The notes under the pieces: model-generated
Told to the model about the DNA's origin: nothing
Database searches by the model: none
Seen by the model: only the letters and a program-made list of their open reading frames with translations
Shown: positions 21,925 to 30,580 of the stretch, in pieces
Position numbering within the stretch: the first letter of the stretch is position 1
Layout of the letters: every line of letters begins with the position of its first letter
Program-made: the position numbers and the translations under genes
From: an uncultured Muribaculaceae bacterium
Lineage (GTDB): Bacteria > Bacteroidota > Bacteroidia > Bacteroidales > Muribaculaceae
Reading direction: 5' to 3'
Length of the DNA stretch: 37,845 nt
Assembly: GCA_910584905.1 (NCBI GenBank)
Contig: CAJUCQ010000045.1
Span: forward strand, 1-37,845

Positions 21925-24759
21925 ATGACCAATTATCCCGATCATAACATGCCCGAAAGCTTCGATGACTACGAACTCGGGATGGGCGCTACGGGGCGCC
22001 GCGACAACGCCCCCCGGACCAAGGCCAACACACCGAGGCCCGACCGCGAAGCCGCGGAGCCCCGCACGCTCCGCAACGAGGCCCGCGCCGCCGAACCGCG
22101 CCGCCGACCGGCCGGGAGCGCGCCTGCCGGCGCAAGCACCAAACGCCCGGCTCCGGCACGACGCCCCAAAAAGCCGTCGTACGGTCTGAAGGATTTCATC
22201 TGCGACTACCGCACGCACTTCGCCGCCGGGGTCTTCCTCTGCGTTGCGGCTGTGGTTATGATATGCGTGTCGGTGAGCTTCCTCTTCAACGGCAAACTCG
22301 ACCAAAGCGTCACCCACGGGCGCACAATCGCTGAGATTGTCGATTCGGGTGCCGAACTCGCCAACGCAGGAGGGGCTGTCGGCGCTCGCATTGCCCACTT
22401 CCTTATGGTCGACACGCTCGGCATCGGGTCGTTCATCCTCGCCGTCTATATATTTCTCATCGGCCTGTGGGCCATCCGCGCCATCCGCATCGACTTCATT
22501 ACCCTGACGTTCAAGAGCCTTTATTCGGCAGTCGCCGTTTCGCTCATCGCGGGGCTTCTGACCTTCAACACGGAGAGTTTCTTCCATTTCGGAGGAAACC
22601 ACGGCTACTACATCAACGATATGATTCAGCGCTTTGCCGGGTCGCTCGGCGCCTATGCCGTGGCTTTGGTGCTGCTCGGCGGCCTTGTTGCGATTTATCT
22701 TCATCCGCTGCGCACCTTCTTCAGGATAGCAATCCGCGCATTCCGAGGCGTGCGCGAAAAGCTTCCCGACGGACTCGGAGAAAAAGTGAGCTCGCTGGTC
22801 AAGCCATCGCCCGTGAGCATCAGCTCGCTTGACGATGGCGATGAGCCGCTTTCTACAGCGGACGTCGACACCGAAGATGCAGCCGAAGACGAATCGACCG
22901 AAGAAATTTCTGAAAGGGATGAAAACGCGGCTTCTGACAGCGAGCCCGCGCGCGAAGGTTTCGGCATGGCAGCCATAGAAGCCCTTGACGATGAGGACGA
23001 GCGCCCCGCCCGCGGAGAGACGCAGCTCCCGGAGGTCGAAAGCAGAGAGGTGCCCGCAACGCCTGCTCCGCAAGCAATCCGTACACAGGAGCGCGCGGCC
23101 ACACCGGTCGCCGTGCAAACGCCGCATACCGGCCCGGCGCTGACTATCACAAACATCGCCACCCCCGACAGCCCCGAGCATGAGGTGCAAGAGCTTGATA
23201 TGCCTGAAATCCACGACGGCGCCCACCTCGGGCTTGACAGCCCCTACGACCACCGGGCCGAGCTCGGCAACTACAAGGCCCCGTCGACCGAAATCCTCAT
23301 CGACCGTCCGGCCGCAGTCAAAATCAACACTCAGGAGCAGCAGGAAAAGACCGACCTGATTGTCAATGCCTTGCGCAGTTACGGTGTGGAAATAGCCGAA
23401 GTAAAGGCCACAATCGGCCCGACTGTGACGCTCTTCGAGATTGTACCGGCCGAGGGGGTGAAAATAGCAAAAATCAAGAATCTCGAGGACGACATAGCCA
23501 TGAACCTCGCCGCACTCGGCATCCGCATCATCGCTCCCATGCCGGGCAAGGGAACAATCGGCATCGAGGTGCCCAACCGCGACCCTCAGATTGTGGGTAT
23601 CCGCACCGTGCTCGAAAGCGAGGCTTATGAGCGGGCGAAACACAAAATGGCGCTCCCGATGGCCCTCGGCGCAACGATTTCGAACGACATCTTTATCGCC
23701 GACCTCACCAAAATGCCGCACCTGCTCGTGGCCGGTGCTACGGGTCAGGGTAAATCGGTAGGTCTCAACGCCATAATCACGTCGCTTATCTACGCCAAGC
23801 ATCCGTCAGAACTTAAATTTGTCCTGATTGACCCCAAACGCGTTGAGTTCAGTGTCTACAAAGCCCTTGAAAACCACTACATGGCAAAGGTGCCGGGCGA
23901 GGACAACCCCATCATCACCGACCCTATGAAGGCCGTGTCCACCCTTCAAAGCCTGTGTGAAGAAATGGAAGCCCGCTACGACCTCCTCAGCGAGGCCGGC
24001 GTGCGCGATATCGCAAAATACAACGAACGCTTCTGCCAGCGACGTCTGAACCCACACAAAGGCCACCGCTACCTCCCCTATATCGTCATTATCGTCGACG
24101 AGTTTGCAGACCTCACGATGGTGGCGGGCAAAGATGTGTCGCTCCCGATTGCGCGTATCGCCCAGAAGGCCCGCGCCGTGGGCATGCACATGATTCTTGC
24201 CACACAGCGCCCGTCTACCGACGTCATCACCGGTATGATCAAGGCCAACTTCCCGGGACGCATAGCCTTCCGCGTACAGCAGATGGTCGACTCCCGCACT
24301 ATTCTCGACTCTCCGGGCGCCAACCGCCTCATAGGCCGCGGCGACATGCTCTTCAGCAACAGCGGACAGATGGAGCGTGTGCAATGCGCGCTCGTAGACA
24401 CAGAGGAAATCGAGGCCATAGTCGACACAATAGGCTCGCAAGTGGGCTACGCCACAGCCTATGAATTGCCCGAACCTCCGGCAGCCGAAGGCACGGGAGG
24501 CCCCGTGGACCTCATGGGCGGCTCGGTTGAAATCAGCAAGCGCGACGACACATTCATGCAATGCGCCCGCTTCGTCGGAACTCAGAACGTGGCATCCACG
24601 TCGATGCTTCAACGTAAATTCAAAATCGGGTTCAACCGCGCCGGACGCATTATGGAAGACCTGCAGAATCTCGGCATCGTCGGGCCGCCCAACGGCTCCA
24701 ATCCGCGTCAGGTGCTTATGACCACCGATGAGGTCGAACAGGTGCTTTCAAACCTATGA
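21925..24759 (+). CDS. ftsK: FtsK/SpoIIIE DNA translocase, 944 aa
   Basis: A division-septum DNA pump that clears and resolves chromosome termini. After a Pro/Arg-rich N-terminus come four membrane helices (about 99-121, 166-186, 197-214, 237-258), an acidic then Pro-rich linker (about 300-450) and the translocase motor. The motor has Walker A GATGQGKSV (604-612) and Walker B IVIIVDE (720-726), followed by ATQRPSTDVITG. The C-terminal winged-helix gamma domain (about 873-930) ends with the FNRAGRIMEDL and GIVGPPNGS segments. The ATG at 21925 is chosen; an in-frame TTG at 21871, overlapping the rpe stop, would add 18 low-complexity residues. The linker is short compared with E. coli FtsK, as usual in this phylum. 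Confidence 0.97.
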   Translation: MTNYPDHNMPESFDDYELGMGATGRRDNAPRTKANTPRPDREAAEPRTLRNEARAAEPRRRPAGSAPAGASTKRPAPARRPKKPSYGLKDFICDYRTHFAAGVFLCVAAVVMICVSVSFLFNGKLDQSVTHGRTIAEIVDSGAELANAGGAVGARIAHFLMVDTLGIGSFILAVYIFLIGLWAIRAIRIDFITLTFKSLYSAVAVSLIAGLLTFNTESFFHFGGNHGYYINDMIQRFAGSLGAYAVALVLLGGLVAIYLHPLRTFFRIAIRAFRGVREKLPDGLGEKVSSLVKPSPVSISSLDDGDEPLSTADVDTEDAAEDESTEEISERDENAASDSEPAREGFGMAAIEALDDEDERPARGETQLPEVESREVPATPAPQAIRTQERAATPVAVQTPHTGPALTITNIATPDSPEHEVQELDMPEIHDGAHLGLDSPYDHRAELGNYKAPSTEILIDRPAAVKINTQEQQEKTDLIVNALRSYGVEIAEVKATIGPTVTLFEIVPAEGVKIAKIKNLEDDIAMNLAALGIRIIAPMPGKGTIGIEVPNRDPQIVGIRTVLESEAYERAKHKMALPMALGATISNDIFIADLTKMPHLLVAGATGQGKSVGLNAIITSLIYAKHPSELKFVLIDPKRVEFSVYKALENHYMAKVPGEDNPIITDPMKAVSTLQSLCEEMEARYDLLSEAGVRDIAKYNERFCQRRLNPHKGHRYLPYIVIIVDEFADLTMVAGKDVSLPIARIAQKARAVGMHMILATQRPSTDVITGMIKANFPGRIAFRVQQMVDSRTILDSPGANRLIGRGDMLFSNSGQMERVQCALVDTEEIEAIVDTIGSQVGYATAYELPEPPAAEGTGGPVDLMGGSVEISKRDDTFMQCARFVGTQNVASTSMLQRKFKIGFNRAGRIMEDLQNLGIVGPPNGSNPRQVLMTTDEVEQVLSNL

Positions 24760-24821
24760 ACGACGCACGAAATCGAACCATAGCAACGCCTCGCGCGTTA
24801 AAACAACAGTCATTCAAACAC

Positions 24822-25466
24822 ATGCTTATGAAGCTGAGTCTAAAAACGCCCCTCATCATCGCCCTCGTCACGGCCGCGGTATTCGGCGCCGCCGCGCAGG
24901 CCTCCACCGACCGCTCTGCGGCCGCAATCCTCGAGCGGTGTACCTCGGCCATCGACAAAGCCGGAGCCGTGCAAATGGACTTCACCATTCAGGGACAAGG
25001 AGGCGATTTCGCCGGAAAAATAACGATGGCATCCAACTACTTCACTATGGTTGTGCCCGGCGTGAGAATATGGTTCGACGGACGCACGCAGTGGACTCTT
25101 CTTGAGGAACAAAGCAGCGTGAGCATCACCGAGCCTACACCGGAAGAACTTATGGAATCAAATCCGTTTGTAATTCTGGCCAACTACTCGAAGCGATACA
25201 ACGCACGCCGCATCGCAGGCGCTCCGGCCGGAGCCAAAAGCGTGGTTCTGACGCCCACCGGCAAAAGCGCCGCGGGCATAGCTCAGGCCGTGCTCACCGT
25301 CAGCGACGCCACGTGGCTACCTTCCGAAGTAGACATCACCTTCGACAACGGCGCGGAGATAAAGGCCACGGTAACAGCCTGCCGCACGGTAGCGAGGCCC
25401 AATCAGGCCGCATTCCGCTTCCCTCAGAAAGACTATCAGGCCATCGAGATTGTCGACCTCCGCTAA
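24822..25466 (+). CDS. LolA-like outer membrane lipoprotein carrier protein, about 214 aa
   Basis: A predicted periplasmic protein of the LolA superfamily, which shuttles lipoproteins from the inner to the outer membrane. The mature part shows the typical order: an ILERCTSAIDKAGAVQMDFTIQG opening strand, GKITMASNYFTMVVPGVRIWFDGRTQWTLLE (the open-barrel strands with the 'f.WfDGk..w.y' signature, residues broken here by position), then TPEELMESNPF. The reading frame opens at 24756, overlapping the ftsK stop, but the signal peptide starts at the ATG at 24822 or 24828, and 24822 is used. It lies in the ftsK-trxB run. No LolB, CDE or glycosyltransferase partner is adjacent. Confidence 0.82.
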   Translation: MLMKLSLKTPLIIALVTAAVFGAAAQASTDRSAAAILERCTSAIDKAGAVQMDFTIQGQGGDFAGKITMASNYFTMVVPGVRIWFDGRTQWTLLEEQSSVSITEPTPEELMESNPFVILANYSKRYNARRIAGAPAGAKSVVLTPTGKSAAGIAQAVLTVSDATWLPSEVDITFDNGAEIKATVTACRTVARPNQAAFRFPQKDYQAIEIVDLR

Positions 25467-25537
25467 ACCGGCCATCGGCAAGTCCATCCCCGCAAACATC
25501 AAAACACGAATCTCAAATCTCTCTTATATTCACCCAC

Positions 25538-26473
25538 ATGAAAACCAAATGCCTCATAATCGGTTCCGGCCCGGCCGGATACACAGCCGCCATATACGCC
25601 TCGCGCGCCAATCTCAGCCCTATCATCGTTGAAGGCCCCCAGCCGGGAGGGCAACTCACCACAACGACCGAAGTTGAAAACTTCCCGGGGTATTTCGAGG
25701 GAGTGCAGGGCCCGCGCCTGATGGAAGACCTCCGCACGCAGGCACTGCGCTTCGGCGCTGAGATTATCACAGGCACTGTCACTGAAGTCGACTTCAGCAC
25801 GCGCCCGTTCAAAGCTACTGTCGACGGAGGCAAAACCATCGTCGAAGGCGACACCGTTATTATCTCCACAGGAGCCTCAGCCCGCTATCTCGGCCTCCCC
25901 GACGAAAAGAAATATCAGGGACTCGGCGTAAGCGCCTGCGCCACCTGCGACGGATTCTTTTTCCGCAAACGCCCCGTGGCCGTGGTCGGCGGCGGCGACA
26001 CTGCCTGCGAGGAAGCCCTCTATCTTGCCGGGCTTGCATCGAAAGTGTATCTAATTGTCCGTAAAGATTTTCTGCGCGCATCGAAGGTGATGCAAAAGCG
26101 CGTGTTCGAAAACGAGAAAATCGAAGTTCTCTTCAACACCAATACAACAGGCCTCGAAGGAGAAGAGGTGCTCGAACGCGCGCATCTCGTGCGCTTCAAA
26201 GGCACGCCTCAAGAAGACCACTTTACAATCGACATCGACGGTTTCTTCCTTGCCATCGGCCATCAGCCCAACACTAAGATATTCGAAGGAAAGATAGCCT
26301 TGGACCCTCAAGGGTATATCCTGACTGAAGGACGCAGCACGGCCACGAACATCGCAGGCGTCTTTGCAGCCGGCGACGTAGCCGATCCTCAGTATCAGCA
26401 GGCTATCTCCGCCGCCGGAATGGGATGCCGCGCCGCCCTCGACGCCGAACGCTTCCTCATGCTTCAGGAATAA
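25538..26473 (+). CDS. trxB: Thioredoxin-disulfide reductase, 311 aa
   Basis: A cytosolic FAD enzyme that uses NADPH to reduce thioredoxin. Residues 8-14 are the FAD-binding GSGPAGY, the redox-active disulfide is CATC (Cys134, Cys137), and VVGGGDTACEEA (149-160) is the NADPH-binding loop. The C-terminal GVFAAGDVAD motif binds the FAD ribityl chain. The length matches the low-molecular-weight bacterial type. The open frame extends upstream to 25313, but the ATG at 25538 gives the standard N-terminus and starts 71 bases after the LolA-like gene. Confidence 0.98.
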   Translation: MKTKCLIIGSGPAGYTAAIYASRANLSPIIVEGPQPGGQLTTTTEVENFPGYFEGVQGPRLMEDLRTQALRFGAEIITGTVTEVDFSTRPFKATVDGGKTIVEGDTVIISTGASARYLGLPDEKKYQGLGVSACATCDGFFFRKRPVAVVGGGDTACEEALYLAGLASKVYLIVRKDFLRASKVMQKRVFENEKIEVLFNTNTTGLEGEEVLERAHLVRFKGTPQEDHFTIDIDGFFLAIGHQPNTKIFEGKIALDPQGYILTEGRSTATNIAGVFAAGDVADPQYQQAISAAGMGCRAALDAERFLMLQE

Positions 26474-26507
26474 GCCGTATAAACCTCGATTAACTTCGAT
26501 TTCCGAA

Positions 26508-26993
26508 ATGGCTAAAAACGACATCAAAAAGACCAACGCCGCGCGCCTGCTTGACCAAGCCCGCATCCCATACGAGCTTATCCCGTACACTGTCGACGAA
26601 AATAATCTTGCGGCCGACCACGTGGCCGACGAACTCGGCGAGGATATCAGGCAGGTGTTCAAGACGATTGTGCTCCACGGCGAAAGGACGGGCCACTTCG
26701 TGTGTGTCGTTCCCGGCAACTGCGAAATCGACCTCAAAAAAGCCGCACAGGCCGCAGGGGCGAAAAAAGCCGAACTCATAGCAATGAAAGAGCTCTTGCC
26801 CCTGACTGGATATATCCGCGGAGGCTGCTCGCCCATAGGAATGAAAAAGCCCTTTCCGACCTTTTTCCACCACACGGCTACGGATTTCGATTACATATAC
26901 GTCAGCGCCGGCCAACGCGGTCTGCAACTTCGGATTTCTCCGTCGCAGCTTATAGCCTTTGTCAAGGGCGAAATCAAAGACCTTGTGAAATGA
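26508..26993 (+). CDS. ybaK: YbaK/EbsC-type aminoacyl-tRNA deacylase, 161 aa
   Basis: A trans-editing protein that clears mischarged Cys-tRNA(Pro) or related species. The start KKTNAARLLDQARIPYEL is followed by QVFKTIVLHG (catalytic Lys region) and VVPGNCEIDLKKAAQAAG, then GYIRGGCSPIGMKKPFPTFF, the conserved G...GG.SP.G.kk..p motif of YbaK. The final strand includes YVSAGQRGLQLRISPSQL. The length is standard. It is 34 bases downstream of trxB and overlaps the aroC start by four bases. Confidence 0.94.
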   Translation: MAKNDIKKTNAARLLDQARIPYELIPYTVDENNLAADHVADELGEDIRQVFKTIVLHGERTGHFVCVVPGNCEIDLKKAAQAAGAKKAELIAMKELLPLTGYIRGGCSPIGMKKPFPTFFHHTATDFDYIYVSAGQRGLQLRISPSQLIAFVKGEIKDLVK

Positions 26994-27949
26994 ACACGTT
27001 CGGACATCTTTTCAGGCTCACTGATTTCGGCGAAAGCCACGGTCCGGCTATCGGTGGCGTCATCGACGGGATGCCGGCGGGCATCGTCTTTGATGCCGGG
27101 CTTCTCGACGAGGCCATGAGCAGGCGTCGTCCCGGCGCACAATACACGTCGCCTCGCCGCGAGGATGATAAAGTGGAAGTTCTTTCAGGAATATACCGCG
27201 GCTTCACAACGGGTGCGCCGATAGGATTTATAATCCGAAACACCGACGCCCGCCCGGACGATTATGCCGGTCTCAGCCGCAGACCGCGACCGAACCACGC
27301 CGATTACACCTACGGCATCAAATACGGGCGCTTCAACGATTTGCGCGGCGGAGGCCGCTCATCGGCACGGCAGACGGCTTGCCGCGTCGTTGCCGGCGCC
27401 TTCGCGCGAATGGCTCTCGGAAAGATGCTCCCCGCCCTCGACATACGCGCGTCGCTCATGCAAAGCCTTGAGAATATCGTAGCCGCGCGCGACGACGGTG
27501 ACAGCGTGGGAGGTGTGGTGGCCTGCCGAATCACGGGCTTGCCGGCCGGAATCGGCGAGCCGGTCTACGGAAAGCTCCATGCACGGCTCGCCGAGGCGAT
27601 GATGGGTATAAACGCAGCACACGGGTTTGAATACGGCGACGGATTCGCACTCGGCAACGCACGCGGCTCGGAGGTAATCGACGAATTCGCCGCGGCCGCT
27701 ACCGACGGGGGCCCCACCCTATCCAACCACTCCGGCGGTATACAAGGCGGAGTGTCGAACGGAATGCCTGTCGAATTCCGCGTAGCCTTCAAACCTACGC
27801 CCACATTTGCACGGATGACCCCTGCCGGGGCGCGCACAGGGCGTCATGACCCCTGCGTGGCAATGCGCGCGGTGCCCGTTGTCGAGGCAATGGCGGCAAT
27901 GGTAGTGCTCGACTGCCTGATGCTGGCAAAAGCCCGCGCACTCGAATGA
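26990..27949 (+). CDS. aroC: Chorismate synthase, compact form, 319 aa
   Basis: Converts 5-enolpyruvylshikimate-3-phosphate to chorismate with reduced FMN, the last common step of aromatic amino acid synthesis. Diagnostic segments are LTDFGESHGPAIGGVIDG with the catalytic His, RRRPG, GGGRSSARQT, NHSGGIQGGVSNG and RHDPCVAMRAVPVVEAM with the second catalytic His. The ATG is coupled to the ybaK stop by a four-base overlap. The protein is about 40 residues shorter than typical bacterial AroC. The loss lies between the GKMLPALDIRASL and DDGDSVGGVV segments, where other family members carry a hairpin and helix. All recognisable catalytic motifs are intact, so it is probably active. Confidence 0.96.
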   Translation: MNTFGHLFRLTDFGESHGPAIGGVIDGMPAGIVFDAGLLDEAMSRRRPGAQYTSPRREDDKVEVLSGIYRGFTTGAPIGFIIRNTDARPDDYAGLSRRPRPNHADYTYGIKYGRFNDLRGGGRSSARQTACRVVAGAFARMALGKMLPALDIRASLMQSLENIVAARDDGDSVGGVVACRITGLPAGIGEPVYGKLHARLAEAMMGINAAHGFEYGDGFALGNARGSEVIDEFAAAATDGGPTLSNHSGGIQGGVSNGMPVEFRVAFKPTPTFARMTPAGARTGRHDPCVAMRAVPVVEAMAAMVVLDCLMLAKARALE

Positions 27950-28800
27950 AAACATACGCGCAGTTTCTGGCTGAACATTTCAGCAGCAAAATCAGGAAAC
28001 TCCCTATTGACACTGCGCTGGGGTGTCCTCACGGCGGAAGATGCACTTACTGCCTGAACGCGGCCTTTTCGCCCGATGCAGGCAAGGCAGCGCGTCCGAT
28101 TGCCGAACAGCTTGAGCGCGGCAAACGCTTTTTTGCCGGAAAATACCAATCTTGCAGGTATCTCGCGTATTTCCAAAGCTATACATCGACGAACGCACCG
28201 ACGAGCGCTCTCATGGAGATGTTCGGCGAAGCTATGGCCGATAAGGATGTTGCCGGAGTGGCAGTGAGCACGCGGCCCGACAGCGTCCCTGACGAACTCC
28301 TTGCGGCAGTAAAGTCGCTGCCCAAGCCTGTGTTTTTTGAAATAGGGGCTGAAAGCAGCCACGACGCAACGCTCAGACGCGTGAACCGCGGGCACACGTG
28401 GGCTGACACTGCCGATACCGTTGCGCGAATAGCGGCGGCCGGTATTCCGGTAGGCATACATCTAATCAACGGTCTTCCCGGCGAGGACGAAGCTATGATG
28501 CTTGAGAGCGCCATGAAGGCGAACGCGCTCCCGATTGATTCCATCAAATTCCATCATCTGCAAATTTTGCGCGGGACGCCGTTGGGACAGGCGTTTCTCA
28601 GGGGCGAAGAGCTTGATGTCATACATTTCACCCCGGAAAGCTATGCGGCGCTATGCCGCCGCATTACCGATGTGGTTCGGCGGGATATAGCCATAGAACG
28701 GTTCGTGGCCGAAGCTCCGCGCCACTTGCTTCTTTCGCCGAAATGGGGCATAAAGCCCTGCGATTTCAACCTCATGCTCACGCTGCCAACGGCAGACTAA
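27946..28800 (+). CDS. TIGR01212-family radical SAM protein (YhcC-like), 284 aa
   Basis: A radical S-adenosylmethionine enzyme of unknown reaction, related to YhcC/YtqA. The cluster-binding segment is CPHGGRCTYC (Cys27, 33, 36), followed by FQSYTSTNAP, STRPDSVPDE, EIGAESSHDATLRRVNRGH and GIHLINGLPGED, all typical of the family. In most relatives the first and second cysteines are separated by about 11 residues; here by only five. The protein is about 25 residues shorter than usual. The start overlaps the aroC stop by four bases and it is the last gene of the run. A modification role on RNA or another small substrate is speculative. Confidence 0.9.
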   Translation: MKTYAQFLAEHFSSKIRKLPIDTALGCPHGGRCTYCLNAAFSPDAGKAARPIAEQLERGKRFFAGKYQSCRYLAYFQSYTSTNAPTSALMEMFGEAMADKDVAGVAVSTRPDSVPDELLAAVKSLPKPVFFEIGAESSHDATLRRVNRGHTWADTADTVARIAAAGIPVGIHLINGLPGEDEAMMLESAMKANALPIDSIKFHHLQILRGTPLGQAFLRGEELDVIHFTPESYAALCRRITDVVRRDIAIERFVAEAPRHLLLSPKWGIKPCDFNLMLTLPTAD

Positions 28801-28827
28801 AAAGGCCTGCCCGAAGGGGGCAGACCG
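28797..28827 (-). terminator. Minus-strand terminator downstream of the 53-residue ORF
   Basis: On the minus strand CTGCCC and GGGCAG form a stem with a CCTTC loop, followed by GCCTTTTT. The T run exists only in this direction, implying that transcription arrives from the right-hand side, where the small ORF lies. Confidence 0.6.
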
Positions 28828-28852
28828 CAAACGGCAGTATTTATGCTTATAT

Positions 28853-29014
28853 TCAATAGTAGAGTTCGCTGATTTCTGCAAGCTTTACAGTGGATAGCGT
28901 GCTTTCTTCGCATTCACCGACACTCCACTCGCCGAAAAAAGAAGCGGCTGTGTTGATGTTTTTATTGTTGCACAATGTGAGAATCAGATGAGAATAGGGG
29001 AAATAAGTAGCCAT
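28853..29014 (-). CDS. Possible small protein, 53 aa
   Basis: This reading frame starts at an ATG (29014) and ends at TGA. The product begins MATYFPYSHLILTLCNN, has a FFGEWSVGECEESTL middle and ends SELYY. It has no signal peptide and no recognisable domain, and its composition is not a shadow of another gene because the opposite strand is empty here. Support comes from its isolation in a 352-base gap and from a terminator directed only at this strand (28797-28827). There is no clear promoter or ribosome binding site. An 8-base palindrome lies 17 bases upstream of the start (29031-29051). Confidence 0.4.
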   Translation of the reverse strand: MATYFPYSHLILTLCNNKNINTAASFFGEWSVGECEESTLSTVKLAEISELYY

Positions 29015-29030
29015 TGTATTTCAGGTTTTA

Positions 29031-29051
29031 TTGTTATTACTGAAATAACAA
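29031..29051. promoter_or_regulatory. 8-base palindrome upstream of the small ORF
   Basis: TTGTTATT (29031-29038), ACTGA, AATAACAA (29044-29051) is a perfect inverted repeat in an A/T-rich stretch. It could be a dimeric repressor operator or simply an RNA hairpin; no T run follows. Confidence 0.35.
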
Positions 29052-29095
29052 ACGCTGTCCGATGGATTTTGTTCATACGATGATATATTTTTTTC

Positions 29096-29131
29096 AAAAA
29101 AAATCCCGACCCGCGGAATTGCGGGCCGAGA
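29096..29131 (-). terminator. Terminator of asnS
   Basis: On the minus strand a GC-rich stem (CGGCCCGC with GCGGGTCG, including wobble pairs) around an AATTCC loop is followed by eight T, 22 bases past the asnS stop. Confidence 0.85.
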
Positions 29132-29152
29132 CTCTTGACGCCATCGCTGAAA

Positions 29153-30544
29153 TCAGAATTCAGCGTTATTGGGTGTGCGCGGGAAGGGGATGACGTCGCG
29201 GATGTTGGTCATGCCCGTTACGAAAAGGACAAGACGCTCGAATCCGAGTCCGAATCCGCTGTGGGGCACGGAGCCATAGCGGCGCGTGTCGAGATACCAC
29301 CACATATCTTTCATCGGAATGTTAAGTTCTTCAATGCGTGCAAGAAGCTTGTCGTAGTCGGCCTCGCGCTCGGAGCCGCCGATGATTTCGCCGATGTTGG
29401 GGAACAGAACGTCCATCGCGCGGACAGTTTTTCCGTCGGCGTTCTGCTTCATATAGAATGCCTTAATCTCTTTGGGGTAATCGGTGAGGATTACGGGCTT
29501 GCGGAAGTGTTGCTCTACGAGATAGCGCTCGTGTTCGCTCTGCAGGTCGGTGCCCCAGTGGACAGGGAATTCAAATTTCTTGCCGCACTCTTCAAGGATT
29601 TTGACGCCTTCGGTGTATGTAAGGCGGACAAAATCGTTGTTGAGGACGAATTCAAGACGCCCGATAAGTTCTTTGTCGAAGTGTTCGGAGAGGAATTCGA
29701 TGTCGCTGCGGCAATTGTCGAGGGCATAGCGTATGCAATATTTCACGAATTCCTCGGCGAGGTCCATGTTGTCCGTGATGTCATAGAAGGCCATTTCCGG
29801 CTCAATCATCCAGAACTCCGAGAGGTGACGAGGTGTGTTGGAATTCTCGGCTCGGAAAGTGGGGCCGAATGTGTAAATTTCACCAAGGGCTGTGGCACCG
29901 AGTTCGCCTTCAAGCTGACCGCTGACGGTAAGGGCCGTAGGCTTGCCGAAAAAGTCTTTGGAGTAGTCGACCTCGCCGTTTTCGGTAAGGGGCAGTTTTG
30001 CGAGAGGGAGGGTCGTCACTTGGAACATGGCACCGGCGCCTTCGCAGTCGCTTCCGGTGATGAGTGGCGTGTGAAGATAGGCGAAACCTTTCTCTTGGAA
30101 GAATTTATGAATTGCAAACGCAAGAGCGCTACGCACGCGGAGTATGGCTCCGAAGGTGTTTGTGCGCGGACGCAGATGTGCTTTTTCGCGAAGGAATTCG
30201 AGAGTATGGCCTTTTTTCTGCAGGGGGTATGTAGCAGGGTCTGCGGTTCCGTATATTTCGAGTGTCTCGGCCTGAATCTCGCAGGTCTGGCCTTTGCCCA
30301 TGCTTTCGACGAGTTTGCCGCATACGCCGATGGAGGCGCCTGTGGTGATTTCCTTAAGCTGCTCGTCGGAAAACTTGTTCATGTCAAAGACAATCTGGAG
30401 GTTGCCGACACACGAGCCGTCGTTGAGGGCCACGAACTGGACAAATTTGTTTCCGCGGCGCGTGCGCACCCATCCTTTGACGCAGACCTCGGAGCCGATA
30501 AGCTCGGGGCTTGCGAGGATGCGGGCTATCTTGATTCTTTTCAT
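29153..30544 (-). CDS. asnS: Asparagine--tRNA ligase, 463 aa
   Basis: A class IIb aminoacyl-tRNA synthetase that charges tRNA-Asn. The N-terminal OB fold holds VKGWVRTRRGNKFVQFVALNDGS (shown here as the anticodon-binding start of the protein). Motif 2 is FRAENSNTPRHLSEFWMIEP, and motif 3 is GFGLGFERLVLFVTG with NIRDVIPFPRTP at the C-terminus. Length and motif order match bacterial AsnRS, and the Asn-type motif 3 argues against AspRS. It follows rluB after 36 bases with no terminator between, so the two are probably cotranscribed from the rluB promoter. Confidence 0.97.
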   Translation of the reverse strand: MKRIKIARILASPELIGSEVCVKGWVRTRRGNKFVQFVALNDGSCVGNLQIVFDMNKFSDEQLKEITTGASIGVCGKLVESMGKGQTCEIQAETLEIYGTADPATYPLQKKGHTLEFLREKAHLRPRTNTFGAILRVRSALAFAIHKFFQEKGFAYLHTPLITGSDCEGAGAMFQVTTLPLAKLPLTENGEVDYSKDFFGKPTALTVSGQLEGELGATALGEIYTFGPTFRAENSNTPRHLSEFWMIEPEMAFYDITDNMDLAEEFVKYCIRYALDNCRSDIEFLSEHFDKELIGRLEFVLNNDFVRLTYTEGVKILEECGKKFEFPVHWGTDLQSEHERYLVEQHFRKPVILTDYPKEIKAFYMKQNADGKTVRAMDVLFPNIGEIIGGSEREADYDKLLARIEELNIPMKDMWWYLDTRRYGSVPHSGFGLGFERLVLFVTGMTNIRDVIPFPRTPNNAEF

Positions 30545-30580
30545 ATAATATCGGTGATTGGTTGCTTGCGTTAGATGTGC

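Noticed and set aside
21508..23802. 764-codon open frame on the minus strand opposite rpe and ftsK
   Set aside because: It runs antisense to two certain genes, its product is rich in His/Arg/Gly with no domain, and such frames are expected opposite GC-rich codons.
29135..30574. 479-codon plus-strand frame opposite asnS
   Set aside because: It mirrors asnS almost exactly, and the conserved asparaginyl-tRNA synthetase motifs are on the minus strand.
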